Shown: positions 43,875-54,095 of the stretch, one piece after another
Layout: the number at the start of each line of letters is the position of its first letter
Numbering within the stretch: the first letter of the stretch is position 1
Assembly: GCA_015143295.1 (NCBI GenBank)
Contig: CM026557.1
Span: forward strand, 26,569,760-26,633,759
DNA length: 64,000 nt
Reading direction: 5' to 3'
Source of the DNA: Tetracentron sinense
Taxonomy: Eukaryota > Streptophyta > Magnoliopsida > Trochodendrales > Trochodendraceae
Notes under the pieces: generated by a model
The model's database searches: none
What the model was told of the DNA's origin: nothing
What the model saw: only the letters and a program-made list of their open reading frames with translations
Made by a program: the position numbers and the translations under genes

Positions 43875-44956
43875 CGCTTGTGCTAATGCCGAATTTGAGG
43901 GTTTTAAACTCTTGGCTTATTAGGGGATATCATTTTGGGGATTTTCTAAACCTAGAGGAGAGAAAGGAGAAGGGAGATTTGGGGGAAAAACTTCCAAGGA
44001 AGGTTGGATTGAGATCAAGTGGAGCCCAAATCAAGGTGGGTCTTCCTCATCTAGCAAGGACTCCTCCATCTTCAAGTGGTGTTCTTCCTCAAACAAAGAA
44101 TTCCAAATCAAGGGGTTCCTTCAAGATCAAGCTTTGATCTCAAAGGTTAGTACACCCTACTAACTCCCTTGGTAATAACCTAGATTTCCTTATGAATATG
44201 GTGTATTGACCTCTCCTAGCTTTCCCTTTCTTGTTGAAATGCTTTAGTTTTCTTAAATATAAACAAGAGAAATAAATGAATGTGTAGGGATATATGAATG
44301 GATGGTGGTTGTGGCGATTGGATGCAGTGTGGTTGTGTTGTGTGTGATGAAAAATGGTGGAATGGCATTTCAAGCATAATGAATACACCCATGTGTTTGA
44401 TGAAACGTATGCACTAAGAACTTGAAATTAAATGTCTAGGAATGTGATGCTTACCAAGAGTTTGATAAAATGCATGAATGGGAATTTAACGAATTAAATG
44501 AAGATTTCGAAAGCATGAATTGTATAGTTTTCCCAAATTAGGATATTGACTAGATGTGAGCTATATGTTCTTGGTTCCTCACATGACAATTAACGGAATT
44601 GAAATGCCACATGATACTCTTGAATTGCACATGTCATCATGATTTCTATGTATTGCTACACACACGCGCGCCTATGCATGCATAAGCCGTGATTTTCCTA
44701 GTATAAGTATATATATGGACAAACAGGAACAAGACATGTGATTTACGCTACGAATGATAAAGCCGGACATTGGGCCGATCAAGGGTAGGGCATATCCCTC
44801 AGATATGTCATACCTGGCTCACAAGAAAACAAGTTGATAAAGCCGGACATCGGGCAGGTCAAGGGTAGGGCATATCGCAAGATATGTCATACCTGACTCA
44901 CAAGAAAACAAGTTGATCAAGCTGGACAGAGGGCCGATCAAGGATGTTGGTGTACC

Positions 44957-47373
44957 TGTGAGCACGGATTTCCGTGACACTCACTAGGAAGGGAATGGTG
45001 TGCATACCCCTTTACCCTCACGGGTGTGAAAGGTTATGTTTAAGAGTCGCCACCTATTCATTTAGAAGGGATAAGTCCCCTGGGTATGGATAAGGTCTTG
45101 GTCTGCGAGTGAGATCAGGGTAAGGGGTTCAGTTAAATCTGGGGAAGGTGCTAGGCACCTCGAGGCTTCCATTTTACAACGGTTCCATACTCCCCAGGTA
45201 TAAGAAAATTAAATTTAATCTTGTTCAAAATGTCGGAGTGTTTAAGTTAACACTAATCCAAGAAATGATAAGCTAACTGAGGTTGAACCCGGGTTGGATT
45301 GCCTATGTACTCACAAGGTGAGATCAGACCGAGCGGAGTTTTGGCACGTGAGCCTGTGCCGAGGCTAGGGTGTGTGTGTGTGCACCAAGGTTGGCTAACA
45401 TGGACTAGTCCGGTAGACTAGGGTTTGATTGACCGAGGAGGGTCAAGTGCAAGGTACAAGCCCGGTAGGCTTAGGGGTAGTCCGGTAGGCTAGGGCTGAG
45501 TCTGGACAGGGTTAGGGTTGCTAATTGGGGTTAGGCCAAACTAACCATAGTTAGGGATGCTTAATTACAGTTAAATGTTAATCGGAGGTGCATTTAACCA
45601 CAGTTTAGGATATGATAAAGTCCGAGGTGGACCCAGGGGGCTAGGCAAAGCCTAAAGTGACCTCCTACCAGGCCTGGGCCCCTGCAAAAGCCCATAATCA
45701 AAATAAATTTAATGTCGGTAATAGGATTACCGACATTAAAAACAGTATTTTTAACTCAGGTTTTGCCCACTGTTAACTAGGGTTGGGGGCTAACCCTGGG
45801 TGATCTGAAACCATGGGGATGTAGAGAGGACTCCAAGGAAGATTTTAAGCCTGGTGTGGGCCACAAGGGGTGCCTGGAGTGGGCCCCACAAAGGTCCAAA
45901 AGCACTGTGCCTGAAATCACATATTGGCGGTAGATGTTCTACCGCCAATCTTAAAATAGGCAAAATAAATATTGGCGGTAGAATGACTACCGCCAATATG
46001 TACAGTGTTGATTTTTCAAGGATTTAACCATGGTTAATGCTAAACCATGGACCTGGAAGGACCAGGTCAGGTCAAGGGAGAGGAGAGGGGTTCAACCTGG
46101 GCCTTAGACGTGGACCAGGGCCCACCTAAGTAGGTTAAACGAAGCTCAAACAGTGAAGGGCAGGAATGGCGGCACTAAGATTACAGTCATTCCTGGTTTT
46201 GCTCAAAACCAGATTTTTGCCCATGAGGGCTATGCGTAGGGATGTCCAGGGGTTCCCTCATGATCTGAGGGACTCCCAGAGGGTCCATAGTGGTCTGTAA
46301 TGCTTCAAGGGTGGTGTTATACCCATAGGGGTTCACCCCACCTATGACAAAGGTAAGCGAACACCCTGTTGGGTTTGGTTTACATATTAAGCATCAACAA
46401 AATGAATGCAAATTTCCCCTGGAGATGACCAGGGGCTCACAAGTAATGCAATAATCAAAACAAGAGGGTAGGGGAAGCCCTACCCTGTCTTGACCAAAGG
46501 TGGTGGAGGTCTGTGCGTAATGGGGGTGCACTCCGACGACGTTGCAGTAGCTGGGGAAGCTTGGGGTCGGCCAAAAGGGGTCCTGGGATCATGCCCAGGG
46601 TCTTGAGGAGGGCTATAGCCTGAGTTTTTGGAATAGGGGCTGGCTATGAGATTTTTCCACCGTTTATAATGGAGGGGAGGTTGGGTTTTATAGAGAAAAC
46701 TCTAGGGACCTAGGGGAGATTAAAAAGAAGAGGGAAAAGGTGATTGGACCAAAGGGAGGTCGGCTAGGAGGAGTTAAGGTGAGGGTGGAGTGTACAGGAG
46801 GTGTATGCAGACTGCAAACTGAAGTTCAAACATTTGCAGTAGATGGTTTACCGCCAATGTGAAACCAGGCATAAAATATAATGGCGGTAGATCATCTACC
46901 ACCCTTATAAAAAAAGGCCAAAAATAATTGGCGATAGATGATCTACCGCCAAACTGAGATTTGCTTTGTTTTGGGCCTAGCCCATGCACAAACAGGTTTG
47001 GGGGTTAGGCTTAGGTGTTTTTGGGCCTTATGGGCCCAGGCTGAGGTTCAGGCCCTAGGGGCCATGGATTTTTAGGGTTTAAGCCCTAAGGGCTCTAGGG
47101 CTAGGCTAGGGCTCGGATTAGGGTTACCTAGGGATAGGGTTTTGACATAGGATTTGTACTAGGGTTTAACTAGGGTTGAGTCCTATGGTTTAACTAGGGT
47201 TGAGTCTAGGGTTGATTCTAGGGTTTAGCTGGGGTTTTTCTAGAGTTTGACTCAGGGTGAGGTCTAAGACTAACTAGAGGCTTACCTAGGGTTTAGGGGA
47301 TTTGGCAATGGGTAACCATGATTAAGAGACCCTAACCATGGTTTAGACAGGGGTGTAAAATTGGGTGCTTACA
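44957..47373 (-). mobile_element. Solo Tat-type LTR T2 in inverted orientation, TSD GTACC
   Basis: 2417 bp from TGTGAGCACGG (44957) to GGGTGCTTACA (47373), flanked by GTACC at 44952-44956 and 47374-47378. Read on the minus strand it matches the T1 LTR (2513-4942) from TGTAAGCACCC to its end. No internal region is present. The unoccupied site survives in the 5' LTR of the same host element at about 37512-37530. Confidence 0.96.
45711..46952 (-). repeat. Dispersed hairpins (TTGGCGGTAGA type, plus one GTCGGTAAT type) in T2
   Basis: 45711-45737 has stem AATGTCGGTAAT, the type found in T1. 45923-45949 has a 12-bp stem ATTGGCGGTAGA with a three-base loop. 45969-45999 has a 13-bp stem ATATTGGCGGTAG. 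46832-46858 is imperfect; 46881-46906 and 46928-46952 are near-perfect. The T1 LTR has none of the GGCGGTAGA type. Confidence 0.92.
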
Positions 47374-47793
47374 GTACCCTTTTATATATATATATATATA
47401 TATATATTCGCTGAAGGGAATTTACATTCCCAGCTCACAAGTCGTTACAAAGGCACTAACATCTCGCTCACAAGTAAAATCATGGCAAGGCAAGTCAAGA
47501 CATGTCAAGACATGACAAGACAAGCAAGACAAGTGATTCCAAGCAAGACAAGACACATGTGATTCCCACGAGACAAGAACAAGATTTCTTATACGACAAG
47601 CAAGTTTTGAAAAACACGAAAAGCTATTTTTAAAAACAAGACATGATTTTTAAAGTATGAGTTTTATCGGAGGTTTCGCATCATTCCATGCATGTCACGA
47701 TCATAGCATTGCCTTAAATTCTATGTTATGAATTATCTGTAATTATTATCCTTGTATTCCGTTATTACCATTGCTAGCTAGTAGTTTGTACTT

Positions 47794-47814
47794 GCTAAGT
47801 ATTCCATACTTAGC
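47794..47814 (+). promoter_or_regulatory. Conserved LTR hairpin with a covarying pair (G4 3' LTR)
   Basis: GCTAAG/CTTAGC instead of GCTGAG/CTCAGC: the third stem pair is changed on both sides, keeping pairing. Confidence 0.8.
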
Positions 47815-47823
47815 CATACTTTC

Positions 47824-47964
47824 ATGTCGACAGGTCCAGAGGATGCCCTCGACCCTGAGCCATGGGTTGAAGAGGAATATATGGAAGAGAGAGAGCCACC
47901 TATCCTGATACAGATGCAGGCGGATAGGGATCTAGATGTATGGCCGTATCTAGATTACTATTGA
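47824..47964 (+). CDS. Short acidic reading frame in the G4 3' LTR (46 codons, hypothetical)
   Basis: ATG 47824, ten bases after the hairpin, to TGA 47962-47964. It encodes MSTGPEDALDPEPWVEEEY and a tail ending DLDVWPYLDYY. It stays open although pol of this element is full of stops, but at 46 codons that could be chance. Confidence 0.45.
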   Translation: MSTGPEDALDPEPWVEEEYMEEREPPILIQMQADRDLDVWPYLDYY

Positions 47965-48242
47965 GTGGAGCGATAGCGAGGTTCCCTCATTTTGTATTTT
48001 GACCGATGGGCATGTCCACCTCTACTTGCATTATGTTTTGTATTTTGACTTGAAGTACAGACCTTGTATATAGAAAAGAAAATTTTGGTTTACACTTCCG
48101 TACTATCATGAGCTTCCACACTCTGATTATTGTCATTATTGTATTATGTTCGCTTTGTTCATCACAGGATGGTTTGACAGGATTAAGTATAGTCTCAACT
48201 AAAGTATCCCTTAACTCTTAGGGGGTATTTTGGGGCGCGACA

Positions 48243-49054
48243 AGCTACATGCCCTGGCTTGTTACAAATGTAACAATTACCTTTGAACCTTTTCTGTTCC
48301 TTACCTTTATGTTTTTGACTTAGACCTGTTTCAGAATGGTTCATCTTCTTGTTGTTCTTCTGTTCCACCACATTAGCCTTGGGCTCAATAATCTACTTTC
48401 CAGCCTTCCTTTCAGATACTTGATTATCTTCTTCAATTCTGATTCGGATAATCAAGTCACCTACCCCCATTTCTTTGCGCTTGTGCTTAAGGTAGTTTTT
48501 GAAATCCTTCAAAGATGGAGGCAGCTTCTCAATTAAGGTAGCCACTTGGAATGATTCACTTAGCATCATACCCTCTGCATGGATCTCAGAAGAATCAATT
48601 GGAGATCTTGAACCTAGCTTATCACGGTCTTTGAATCAATCATTTTGAAATCAAGAAACCTTCCGACAACAAATTTCTTCATTCCGGCATCCTCTGTCTT
48701 GTATTTCTTGTCCAAAGTCTCCCATGGAGTTTTAGCGGTCTTTATTGGACTATACACGTTATACAGTGCATTATCCAAGACATTCAAGATGTAGTTCTTG
48801 CACAGAAAATCAGCATGCTTCCATGCTTCAATTGCAGCCACTACCATCCGATCAAATTCACCCTCTTTCAATGTAAGGGCATCCTCTTGTAAGAATCTTG
48901 TCAAGTTCAAGGTAGTCAAATAGAACAACATCTTTTGCTGTCATCTCTTGAAGTCTGTCTCATTGAACTTCTCAGATATCTCAACATGAGCAATGGGGTC
49001 AACAGTGGGGATAGTTACCGGGGTCAATGGAACAACAGTCTTTTCGGTGTTCAT
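48243..49054 (-). pseudogene. Copia gag of C2, broken
   Basis: ATG at 49054 (MNTEKTVVPLTPV). The frame then has a TGA at 48941-48943 where family members usually have Trp, followed by KMLFYLTTLNL, AIEAWKHADFLCKNYIL and TPWETLDKKYKTEDAG, which are hallmarks of the copia UBN2 gag domain. A truncated zinc knuckle CYICNKPGH ends at the G4 insertion. The remainder of the element is not recognisable to the left of G4. Confidence 0.85.
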
Positions 49055-50217
49055 TTAAATGTTTAGACTATAAATAATAAAATAAAATAAATTTCCAGAA
49101 TTTTAACTAATCACAAAATATGGAAGAGAATTATGCAGTAAATTGCAAACCTAATGCAAAAAAGTCTACAGGAAAATACAGTATATATATGAAGTCCAGA
49201 ATATATAACAATGCATAATCTGTATTTTAACAGTGCAGAAAAACTAGTGTAGATAATTTTGTGCAGATTTTAAAAGTTCAGAAAATTTTCTGCAGATTTT
49301 AAAATTGCAGAAATTTATGTGCAGAATTTAAAGGTGCAAAATTAAAAGTATAGAAATTCTGTGTAGATTTTAAAAGTGCAGTAAATTTTGTGCATAATTT
49401 AATAAGTGCATTAAAATTACTGTATATTAATTACAGAATATGAAATTCATAGATTTAATGATAACATACATCAATAACAAAAATAATTGTATTAAGCTTA
49501 TTGGATATATTGGTTCGATATGTGTTATAATTAAAAAATGGAAAGTATAGAATAGACAGATTGAAATAAAACCAGAAGATTTTACTGACTAATTGAGGCT
49601 TGAATTTGATTCAATCTCCTTAAGACAATTATTGATCTGCTGTGGTGGTCACTGTCTGTAGCAATTTGTCTCTCAAGATACAGCAATCACTTCTCGAGAG
49701 CTACCACTAGTAACTTCAAGACACAACAAACCAGTAGTGCTTGAGACTCTCTCTGATATGCAGACTTTAAATGCAAAAGGAATGAATTAACTAGGAAGCA
49801 GAAGAGTATGATTTTCGTACTTCTACAATGTAGATGAGTTGCCTTTAAATAGAGGCTGAGGAGACTGTCCAGAATAGTCATGTCCATTGGGTTCCAACCA
49901 GCCAACCGGAGCCCACCCTATTCTCCAAGACAATGGTATATAAATCCACTTTGGTTTCTATATTTTTCCGATGTGAGATTATTCTTCTATACCATTCTTC
50001 AACTAATAATGCATGTTCAAGTGGGCATCTTTGAAGTCAATTTCTCATTTACCACTTGTGGTTTTAGACAAATAAATATACCATGTTAATCTCCTCGTGG
50101 AGGAGAACACGGATCTACTTGGACCCGCCTCAAAACCCATGTGGGTCCCACACTTATTTTGGTTTAAAGTTTACCAAAACCCTGATTTTTCCCATTCACA
50201 TCATGAAACCTTCAACA
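48243..50217 (-). mobile_element. Minus-strand Ty1/copia fragment C2 (gag, leader, 5' LTR)
   Basis: Gag is cut at its zinc knuckle by G4 (48243). Upstream on the minus strand are a leader with AGTGCAGAATTTT-like repeats (49240-49420) and an LTR-like region. The latter contains a CTCACATCGGAAAA word (about 49970) and a TATATACCATTG box (about 49940), and its left end TGTTGAAGG corresponds to 50217. No primer site could be identified. Confidence 0.65.
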
Positions 50218-50949
50218 TGAGTGGAAACATAGTGTGTATTGAGTTAACTCAAAATCTGACAAATTTCAAGTGCGTCCTGCAGTACAGGGACCACTGATAA
50301 TGTGGCGAGCACCAAGAATAACAAAATGTGCAAGGGTACAAATGTCATAAGCATAGAAGTGTGCGCGCACAGGCCAAAGGCTCGGGTGACACACTCTTTG
50401 GCGCACGACATTATGGAATGCTATCGAAGTGCTGTAGAAGAGCCCAAAATATGGGGCCTTTAGATGCGATTGATCTTCAACCAAAAAAAAAGATGCGATT
50501 GATGATTATCATCACATGAAATTTAGACTAAAAAGCCCCCTAAACTTTACTCTATATCAATAAATAATAGAAAATTCCTACCCCTAGCCACTCCACTGCA
50601 AGTTCTACTTAATCTAGAAACTTTCAAAATTCCCATAAATTCTAAGAGTTCTCTCGGTGCGAGAGGGGCTACTAAGATGACTACGGCTTCACCTTGGGCT
50701 CAATCTCAGGAACCAAATAGAGAAATCTTAGAGCAAGGTTCAGTCTTAGTATCTACTTAGGGTTAGTTTCATTTTTTTGCTTTTGCTCTATGATTAGATT
50801 TAGGAAAATGTTTAAGGGATTGCGCATTCCGATGGACCGCGCATTCCGATATGTAGCGGAATACATGGTAAACATTGGTTCACGACTCCACACCCCTCTT
50901 TTTAACATCCGTTATTGTTGTTACGTGGTTCGCATTGGTCCATGGCTCC
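50218..50949 (+). other. Intergenic sequence, no gene seen
   Basis: Contains a 13-bp direct repeat around a short A-rich insertion (50462-50503). Open frames are short and have no recognisable domain. Confidence 0.5.
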
Positions 50950-51110
50950 ACTCCCCCCTTTTTAACACCCATTAATTCTTGTTAAGATTCACTCAACCCT
51001 AAGGTTCATCCATCCAATCTTGGTTTTTAGTTTTAAAAAAAGTTAATTTCAATTTAGTTTAGATTAACCATAGTTAAAAGATGGTTAAAAGGGACAATGG
51101 AACACAAGTT
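50950..51110. repeat. Decayed foldback element M0
   Basis: Left arm CCCTTTTTAACACCC...GTTAAGATTCAC and right arm GATTAACCATAG...GGTTAAAAGGGA are imperfect inverted repeats related to M1-M4. Confidence 0.5.
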
Positions 51111-51270
51111 GTCGACTGGATAAGGGTCGTCTAATTACTGCTCTATGACTTATAGTTTAATATCTACCCCTCTAGATTTAGTTAATAGTAAACATCAATA
51201 TTTCTCGGGTTTTTTTTATAATTATTTTGGGAATGGAAAGTGTTCCAAATCATTCAATGGAAGGACTAGT

Positions 51271-51450
51271 CCTTTTACACACACCAAGGCTTTGTCCCAG
51301 TGGTAGTGTATCACCTGTTTTAAGGAGAGGTATCGGATTCTATTCCCAAGAGGATGGGAGTTTGTATATATTCGCCCACTAACTGAATAGTTACTAAGAC
51401 CTAACCGGCGTTATGACCTAAACGTATATCTAGGATAAAAAAAATAGGAT
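51271..51450 (+). repeat. SINE-like sequence (weak)
   Basis: TGTCCCAGTGGTAGTG resembles a Pol III A box and GGATTCTATTCCC a degenerate B box. It ends in an A-rich tract (51433-51443). No clear target duplication. Confidence 0.35.
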
Positions 51451-51826
51451 TTATCCCTTCGGATATGGACTCCAAAAGAGTGGGATCTGAATATACAACC
51501 ACATAGAGCAAACCTAGGATGCTAACAAACACTTCACCAAAAAGTTCTGACACTAAAACCTGGTATGATTACCTTATCCTCATGCGAATTAGTTTAACTT
51601 TAACTATTCGATATCTTTATGATAAATGATCACATCAAAGCATTTTCCATCAACTTGGGTGTCACTTTTACTAGTTCTCTGTGCCGACCTACGATATGAT
51701 AAATTAAAAAGACTCGGGGTTCTTAAATTCTCATTAACGAATCCGAAGGATACTCTATTCCGAATGTGAAAAAAGTATTCAATTTTCCTCACATATCATT
51801 CCGTAGCGAGTGGGGGGCAACTTTTA

Positions 51827-51979
51827 TTAGAGAGAGGGTTTTTTTTTTTGTTTTTTTTGCTTTTTTCTTTTAGTAAACATAAGTATTCTCTTAAGCTTAG
51901 ACTAGTCTCAATCTTAAGGCCTCCAGATTTACGATTCATCTTTCGACCACTAGGCTAGGCCCCCAAGTTTAGAGAGAGG
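51827..51979 (-). mobile_element. tRNA-type SINE, minus strand, with 11-bp target duplication
   Basis: The body 51838-51968 reads on the minus strand from GGGGGCCTAGCCTAGTGG (A-box-like) through AGATTGAGACTAG (weak B box) to an A-rich tail (T-rich on plus at 51838-51870). TTAGAGAGAGG flanks both ends (51827-51837, 51969-51979). Confidence 0.75.
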
Positions 51980-52100
51980 TTCACTGATCTCACACGTGGA
52001 ATCATCTAGTCCAAGTTTGTTTGAGATGCTGCCAAAGCTCCTAGTGTTCTATATGTTATGTAATCATGAAAAAGGTAGGAACCAAATCCTCCACAGTTAT

Positions 52101-52377
52101 AATGGGATTCGGGGAGTCCGGTTATGCTCTTGAGGTTGCCACATGTCCCTTTTGACACTCTTTAATTATAGTTAAAATTTACCTAATTCTAGGTTCATCC
52201 ACCAGTTATTTTAATATTAAAATATTAAATATTAAAATAAAAAAAATATTTTTTCTAAAAACCAAAGAGTGTGGGTGAACCCTAGGGGTGAGTAAATCTT
52301 AACCACTGTTAAGGAGTGTCAAAAGGGACATGTGGCAACCTTAGAAGCATAACCGGACTCCCCAGAGTCCCGTCATT
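52101..52377. mobile_element. Foldback MITE M1 with about 110-bp inverted arms
   Basis: Left arm GGGGAGTCCGGTTATGC...GGTTGCCACATGTCCCTTTT is mirrored by AAAAGGGACATGTGGCAACC...GCATAACCGGACTCCCC. The loop is AT-rich (TTAATATTAAAATATT). No coding capacity. Confidence 0.9.
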
Positions 52378-53273
52378 ACATAGAAGATTTGGCTCCAAAC
52401 GATATCACAAATTCTATGGCCTATCTCCTTATACACAAGATATTTGTGTGGATTAATGAGTCGCTTGTGCACGAACTTAGCTCATTAGCTAATCGTGCTT
52501 AAAAATGTGACATTTGAGTTGAACTCGTTACAAAGTGAACCGAACTTTTATTGAATAGAGCCCGAGTTGTTTACATACAACTCTGTTCATTAATCACTCC
52601 TATTAGCAACTAAATTTAGATTAAGAAGACATTTGGTAACCCTAAACTCTATATAGGTAGAGCTTATTTGAAAATTGTACTTATTTGAACTTTAGAGTAT
52701 TAAATTAAATTTTCTTTTTTTTGAGTAGAAAGTTAAAGTTTAATACAATGTCTAAATTTTTTGGAAGTAAAGGTTTTACCTCCAAAAAAAAAAAAAAAAA
52801 TGGCAGCCCATGTCACCTTAAGTTTAAAGTTATCAAACGCCCTCTTAAATACGTCTGACAATATTCATTAGGCTACCAAGTATTTTAAATTCTTCCTTAA
52901 CCCAAAAAAAGAAAAACAAAAAATTCAGTTCTTTAAGAAACAGATAAGGTAAATACCCTTTTTATTCATTTTCGATTCACCAATGCTCAACCGAAGCAAT
53001 AAAATAAAATAATAATCTTTAAGGAAAAAGATAAGGTAAATTACCTTGTTCATGCTAATCATTGTCATCCTCGTTTTGTCTTGATCCATCTGAAGTAATT
53101 TTCAACAAAAGGAAAGTTACCAAATTAAAAAAAAAAATCAGTTTGGCCTGACTCCTTACGTTAGATTTAAATTAATATATTTTGCTATATACCTAAAAAC
53201 AAATCTGGTCGGCTTTTGTGCTAATGGCAGTGCTTATATTGAGATCGAATCATAGCCAATCACGATTCCGAGG

Positions 53274-53538
53274 TCAATCGCACCCAACAGGTCAACACAT
53301 GCCCATATTAACCCTTATCAGCCATGGTTAAGATTCACTAGCTCTTAAGGTTCAACAATCTAATCTTAATTTTTAAATTGAACCTAGAATTAAGAAATTT
53401 TAACCCTAAGGTTAATTTTTTTTTTAGAAATAAATTCTAAAAACCAAGATTAGATTCTTAAATCCTAAATATTAGTGAATCTTAATCATGGTTAATAAGG
53501 GTTAAAAGGAACACGTGTTGACCTATGGGTGCGATTGA
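53274..53538. mobile_element. Foldback MITE M2
   Basis: Arms TCAATCGCACCCA...AACCCTTATCAGCCATGGTT and its mirror ...GGTTAATAAGGGTTAAAAGGAAC...TGGGTGCGATTGA. Inner arm sequence matches M1 and M4. The right arm holds a CACGTG. Confidence 0.85.
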
Positions 53539-53599
53539 ACTCTCCCAGGCTCTACTTTCTAACTCACTAACCACAGCTAGAGACCGGATCTGTCCAAAT

Positions 53600-53980
53600 T
53601 TCGATTGAACTGCCTCGCACTCACATAGCCTCTTTTAACTCTTGTTAAAAACTTTTAATCCTTATGCTTAATATTTTTTTCTAAAAATGAAAGTTAGAAG
53701 GTTAAAACCATCATAGCTGGCCAGGATCAAGACTAAGAAAGAAGCAGAGGTCTTGAGTTTGTTTCTCTTCCCTTGTTAATCACCCTCAGGAATTTATCTT
53801 TACTTTCTTGGTGCGCGTTGATTGGGGGGTCTGCATACGCCCGAGTATTATTCGGGTGTTCTACGAGGCTCGGATACCCTTGAGCCGCATTATCCTACAA
53901 AAAAGTTTAGAATTTTAAATTCTAAAAGTTAATGAATCCTAACTACAGTTAATAAGAGTTAAAAGAGACCGGTGTGTGGG
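53600..53980. repeat. Related foldback element M3 with an insert
   Basis: Arms TCTTTTAACTCTTGTTAA (about 53631) and TTAATAAGAGTTAAAAGAGA (about 53950) are inverted. About 190 bp of unrelated sequence (53700-53890) sits between them. Confidence 0.55.
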
Positions 53981-54095
53981 TGCAATTGAACTCGAGGAAT
54001 TAGAATTGAATTTGACAGATTTGCCATTAAAATAACTACTCTAATTCTCTATGGAATTAGATAATTCTAATTCTACCCTATTTATAATGTGTCCC

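Larger units (their letters stand above)
37337..48242 (+). mobile_element. Decayed Tekay/Del-like gypsy element G4
   Basis: 5' LTR truncated on its left (37337-38372), primer site 38377-38388 (one mutation), gag from 38663, probable intron 39901-40037, pol to about 43365, polypurine tract 43445-43456, 3' LTR 43457-48242 that contains the solo LTR T2. Numerous stops and several frameshifts show an old copy. It interrupts the zinc-knuckle region of the minus-strand copia gag of C2 at 48243. Confidence 0.93.
43457..48242 (+). repeat. 3' LTR of G4, interrupted by T2
   Basis: About 2364 bp without T2. Palindrome array 43667-43874, donor-like AAAG|GTTAGT (44146), 80-bp sub-repeats (44765-44955), hairpin 47794-47814, acidic frame 47824-47964, end GGGGCGCGACA. 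No conserved CAAGTTGAATCG block is seen upstream of the palindromes. Confidence 0.92.
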
